A stretch of 64,000 bases of DNA from Allobosea sp. Root381 (GTDB lineage: Bacteria > Pseudomonadota > Alphaproteobacteria > Rhizobiales > Beijerinckiaceae): NCBI RefSeq assembly GCF_001429395.1, contig NZ_LMJT01000002.1, positions 62,001 to 126,000 on the forward strand, read 5' to 3'. Positions 61,423-64,000 of this stretch are shown here, piece after piece. Under the pieces are notes generated by a model. That model saw only the letters and a list, made by a program, of their open reading frames with translations, searched no databases and had not been told where the DNA came from. The position numbers and the translations under genes were made by a program. Each line of letters opens with the position of its first letter. Position 1 is the first letter of the stretch.

Positions 61423-62688
61423 ATGGATTTCGCCTATTCCGACAAGGTCGAAGAGCTGCGCTCGCGGCTGCAGGGTTTCATGGACGCCCATGTCCAGCCG
61501 GCCGATGCGCAATATCGGGAGGAGGTCGAGGCCGGACGCTATCCGATGGCGCTGATCGACGGGCTGAAGGCGAAGGCGAAGGCCGAGGGTCTCTGGAACC
61601 TGTTCCTGCCGGCGTTGAAAGCCGACGAGCCGGGCACGCGGCTTGCCAACCTCGAATATGCGCCCCTCGCGGAGATCATGGGCCGGTTCTACTGGTCGTC
61701 CGAGGTGTTCAACTGCAACGCCCCCGACACCGGGAACATGGAAATCCTGCACATGTTCGCGACGCCGGAGCAGCGCGAGCGCTGGCTGGTGCCGCTGTTG
61801 AACGGCGAGATTCGCTCCTGCGTCGGCATCACCGAGCCCGGCGTCGCCTCCTCCGACCCGACCAACCTGCAGACCACGATCACCCGCGACGGCGACGACT
61901 ACGTCATCAACGGCCGCAAATGGTGGACGACCGGGGCGCTGCATCCCAACGTGAAGTTCTGCATCGTGATGGGGCTCTCGGACACCCGCCCCGACGCCGA
62001 TCCGCACAAGCGCCATTCGATGGTCCTCGTGCCGATGGACGCACCGGGCGTGAGCATCCTGCGCAACCTGCCGCTGCTGAACCACCATTCGCCCGAGGGG
62101 CATACCGAGACCGATTTCGACAATGTTCGCGTGCCCGCCGGCAACATGCTCGGCGAGGAAGGGGCGGGCTTCGCTCTGGCGCAGGCGCGGCTCGGGCCGG
62201 GGCGCATCCATCACTGCATGCGCACGATCGGGCAGTGCGAGGTGGCGCTGGAGCTGATGGTGGAGCGGGCGCTGGAGCGCAAGGCCTTCGGCCGCAACCT
62301 CGCCGAGTTCGCCAATGTGCAGGACTGGATCGCGGAAGCGCGCATGGAAATCGACCAGGCGCGGCTGCTCTGCCTGCGCGCCGCCTGGATGATGGACCGC
62401 CACGGCAACAAGGCCGCCCGGGTCGAGGTCTCGTCGATCAAGGTGGTGGCGACGCGGCTGCAGACGAAGCTCGCCGATCGGGCGATCCAGGTCTTCGGCG
62501 CGGCCGGCCTGACCAACGACACGCCGCTGGCCTTCATCTATTCCTGGGGCCGGGCACTGCGCTTCATCGACGGCCCGGACGAGGTGCACCTGCGCACAGT
62601 GGCCCGTGCCGAGATCAAGAAGCGCCAGCAGAGCGGGCGCTCGACCTTCGCCGAGCAGGGCGTGGTGCGGCCCTACCAGAAGCAATAG
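61423..62688 (+). CDS. Acyl-CoA dehydrogenase (ACAD10/11 type)
   Basis: A 421-residue FAD-dependent acyl-CoA dehydrogenase. Core text: EYAPLAEIMGRFYWSSEVFNCNAPDTGNME, VGITEPGVASSDPTNLQT, FDNVRVPAGNMLGEEGAGF, AFGRNLAEFANVQDWIAEARMEI and the C-terminal FGAAGLTNDTPLAFIYSWGRALRF. The paired APH gene just upstream supports the ACAD10/11-like call, that is, oxidation of hydroxy or branched acyl-CoAs after phosphorylation. ATG 61423 has AGGGA 7 bases upstream. Confidence 0.9.
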   Translation: MDFAYSDKVEELRSRLQGFMDAHVQPADAQYREEVEAGRYPMALIDGLKAKAKAEGLWNLFLPALKADEPGTRLANLEYAPLAEIMGRFYWSSEVFNCNAPDTGNMEILHMFATPEQRERWLVPLLNGEIRSCVGITEPGVASSDPTNLQTTITRDGDDYVINGRKWWTTGALHPNVKFCIVMGLSDTRPDADPHKRHSMVLVPMDAPGVSILRNLPLLNHHSPEGHTETDFDNVRVPAGNMLGEEGAGFALAQARLGPGRIHHCMRTIGQCEVALELMVERALERKAFGRNLAEFANVQDWIAEARMEIDQARLLCLRAAWMMDRHGNKAARVEVSSIKVVATRLQTKLADRAIQVFGAAGLTNDTPLAFIYSWGRALRFIDGPDEVHLRTVARAEIKKRQQSGRSTFAEQGVVRPYQKQ

Positions 62689-62801
62689 CGCCAACGCGAT
62701 CGTGAGCATGACCGGGCGCATGGCAGAAGCCCGCCCGCAGGGCTGGACTTGAGGCCGGCCACAGGGATGATCGCCGCCTCGCTTTTCACACGGATATTTC
62801 G

Positions 62802-63893
62802 ATGAGCCAGCTCTTCAGCCCCTACAAGCTCGGCGACCTCGCGCTCGCCAACCGCATCATCATCGCGCCGATGTGCCAGTATTCGGCCGATGAGGGCCGC
62901 ACCACCGATTGGCACACCATCCATCTCGGCAACCTCTCGCATTCCGGAGCAGCCCTGCTGATCATCGAGGCGACGGCGGTCGAGCCAGCGGGCCGGATCA
63001 GCCCGCGCGATGTCGGGCTCTGGTCGGACGAGACGGAAGCGGCGCTGGCGAAGACGCTGGCGGCCGTGCATGCGCATTCCGACATGCCGCTCGGCATCCA
63101 GCTCGCCCATGCGGGGCGGAAGGCCTCGGTGGCGCCACCCTGGCTCGGCGGCCACCAGCTCGGGCTGAACGAAGGCGGCTGGGAGACGCTCGCGCCATCC
63201 GCCGTGCCCTTCGACGGCCATCCGCGCAGCCCGAAGGCGCTGACGCAGGACGATCTCGCCCGGCTCTGCGAGAGCTTCGCGGCCGCGGCCAAGCGCTCGG
63301 TGCGGCTCGGCTTCGCCGCGATCGAACTGCACGCCGCCCATGGCTATCTGATGCACCAGTTCCTGTCGCCGCTCTCGAACCGCCGCGAGGACGACTATGG
63401 CGGCTCGCTGGAGAACCGGATGCGCTTCCCGCTTGCCGTATTCGATGCGGTGAAGGCCGCGGTGCCGGCGGGCTACCCTGTCGGCGTGCGCGTCTCGGCC
63501 ACGGATTGGGTGCCGGGCGGCTGGGACATCGCGCAGACGCTCGCCTTCGCGCGCGAGCTCAAGGCGCGCGGCGTCGATTTCATGCATGTCTCAAGCGGCG
63601 GCAACTCGGCCGCCCAGCAGATCCCGCTCGGCCCGAACTACCAGGTGCCGCTGGCCCGCGCCGTCCGGCAGGAGACGGGCCTGCCGACCATCGCTGTCGG
63701 GCTGATCACCGAGGCGGACCAGGCGGAGGCGATCGTCGGCACCGGCGACGCCGATCTCGTCGGCATCGCGCGCGGCGTGCTCTACGACCCGCGCTGGCCC
63801 TGGCATGCGGCCGCCCATCTCGGCGCCAGCGTCAAGGTGCCGAACCAGTACCTGCGCTCGCAGCCGCGCCAGTACAAGAACCTGTTCGCCTGA
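62802..63893 (+). CDS. NADPH-dependent ene-reductase, Old Yellow Enzyme family (NamA/YqjM type)
   Basis: A 363-residue FMN-dependent TIM barrel that reduces activated C=C bonds. It matches the YqjM/NamA branch: LANRIIIAPMCQYSADEG (FMN contact with Cys24), LGIQLAHAGRKAS, FAAIELHAAHGYLMHQFLSPLSNRR (His-Ala-Ala-His), and LVGIARGVLYDPRWPWHAA near the end. ATG 62802. It follows the acyl-CoA dehydrogenase by 113 bp on the same strand. It may be a stress or xenobiotic reductase; the native substrate is unknown. Confidence 0.93.
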   Translation: MSQLFSPYKLGDLALANRIIIAPMCQYSADEGRTTDWHTIHLGNLSHSGAALLIIEATAVEPAGRISPRDVGLWSDETEAALAKTLAAVHAHSDMPLGIQLAHAGRKASVAPPWLGGHQLGLNEGGWETLAPSAVPFDGHPRSPKALTQDDLARLCESFAAAAKRSVRLGFAAIELHAAHGYLMHQFLSPLSNRREDDYGGSLENRMRFPLAVFDAVKAAVPAGYPVGVRVSATDWVPGGWDIAQTLAFARELKARGVDFMHVSSGGNSAAQQIPLGPNYQVPLARAVRQETGLPTIAVGLITEADQAEAIVGTGDADLVGIARGVLYDPRWPWHAAAHLGASVKVPNQYLRSQPRQYKNLFA

Positions 63894-63911
63894 GATATCG
63901 ATCACTGGCTC

Positions 63912-63960
63912 AGCCCTCATCCTTCGAGACGCTGCTGCGCAGCTCCTCAGGATGAGGGCT
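63912..63960. repeat. Palindromic repeat, CCTCATCC family, single form
   Basis: Arms AGCCCTCATCC (63912-63922) and GGATGAGGGCT (63950-63960) around a small GCTGCGCAGC palindrome. The left side carries TTCGAGACG and the right CTCCTCA, so this is the basic unit that occurs doubled at 16149-16266 and 28085-28206. It is 18 bp past the ene-reductase stop. Confidence 0.85.
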
Positions 63961-64000
63961 CGGGTTACGTGGCGGCCGGGCTGGCACTTCGCCTACACCG

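Noticed and set aside
16149..63960. Possible CRISPR array from the repeated palindromes
   Set aside because: The copies are single, far apart and self-complementary over their full length. There is no regular spacing, no spacers and no cas genes.

Overview
The window is 64 kb of GC-rich DNA with the gene content of an alphaproteobacterium of the order Hyphomicrobiales (Rhizobiales). The nearest match I can name is Bosea or a close relative. That rests on the Porin_2-type porin, the tandem DUF2336 genes, the ethylmalonyl-CoA pathway genes, the shared core block (parC, recO, rel, rpoZ, pdxJ, acpS, lepB, rnc, era, pyrE, NYN, smpB, dapA) and the style of short intergenic palindromes. The genus is inference; the order is fairly secure. 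Nearly all of it looks chromosomal. I see no prophage, insertion sequence, CRISPR array, tRNA or rRNA gene.

Layout. 1-5.0 kb: the end of an RDD membrane protein, a small membrane protein, the N-degron leucyltransferase bpt, two tandem DUF2336 paralogues of exactly equal length, and a small outer-membrane barrel. 5.0-25.6 kb: a housekeeping block whose members usually sit together in this order but are here rearranged and split between strands. On the minus strand are parC, recO, rel, rpoZ, herA, smpB and dapA; on the plus strand are pdxJ, acpS, lepB, rnc, era and pyrE. A DUF2332 gene and aqpZ separate acpS from lepB. 25.7-29.1 kb: a soluble lytic transglycosylase and an alpha/beta hydrolase. 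29.1-40.8 kb: an envelope region on the minus strand with a small membrane protein, a large OmpA/BON-type protein, a Porin_2 porin, and the translationally coupled tamA-tamB pair.

40.9-48.3 kb: a hydratase, a glyoxalase-fold protein, a complete branched-chain-amino-acid-type ABC importer (binding protein, two permeases, two ATPases) and a Gfo/Idh/MocA oxidoreductase. 48.3-50.3 kb: an HD-GYP protein and a SIMPL-domain protein. 50.4-55.3 kb: ethylmalonyl-CoA pathway genes, with methylsuccinyl-CoA dehydrogenase (mcd) and crotonyl-CoA carboxylase/reductase (ccr) on one strand separated by an EamA transporter and a glutathione S-transferase. 55.5-58.0 kb: a small membrane protein, ubiG and aspartokinase. 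58.1-63.9 kb: a metallophosphoesterase, a Ser/Thr kinase fused to a universal-stress domain, an APH-family plus acyl-CoA dehydrogenase pair resembling a split ACAD10/11, and an Old Yellow Enzyme.

The most interesting signals are at the edges of genes. A palindromic repeat is translated into the N-terminus of TamB. An intrinsic-terminator-like hairpin sits in the end of lepB and is followed by a three-fold 17-bp repeat that runs into the rnc start. Palindromes sharing a half-site lie upstream of mcd and ccr. Several families of composite hairpins are placed inside operons. No clear new defence system or biosynthetic cluster was found.
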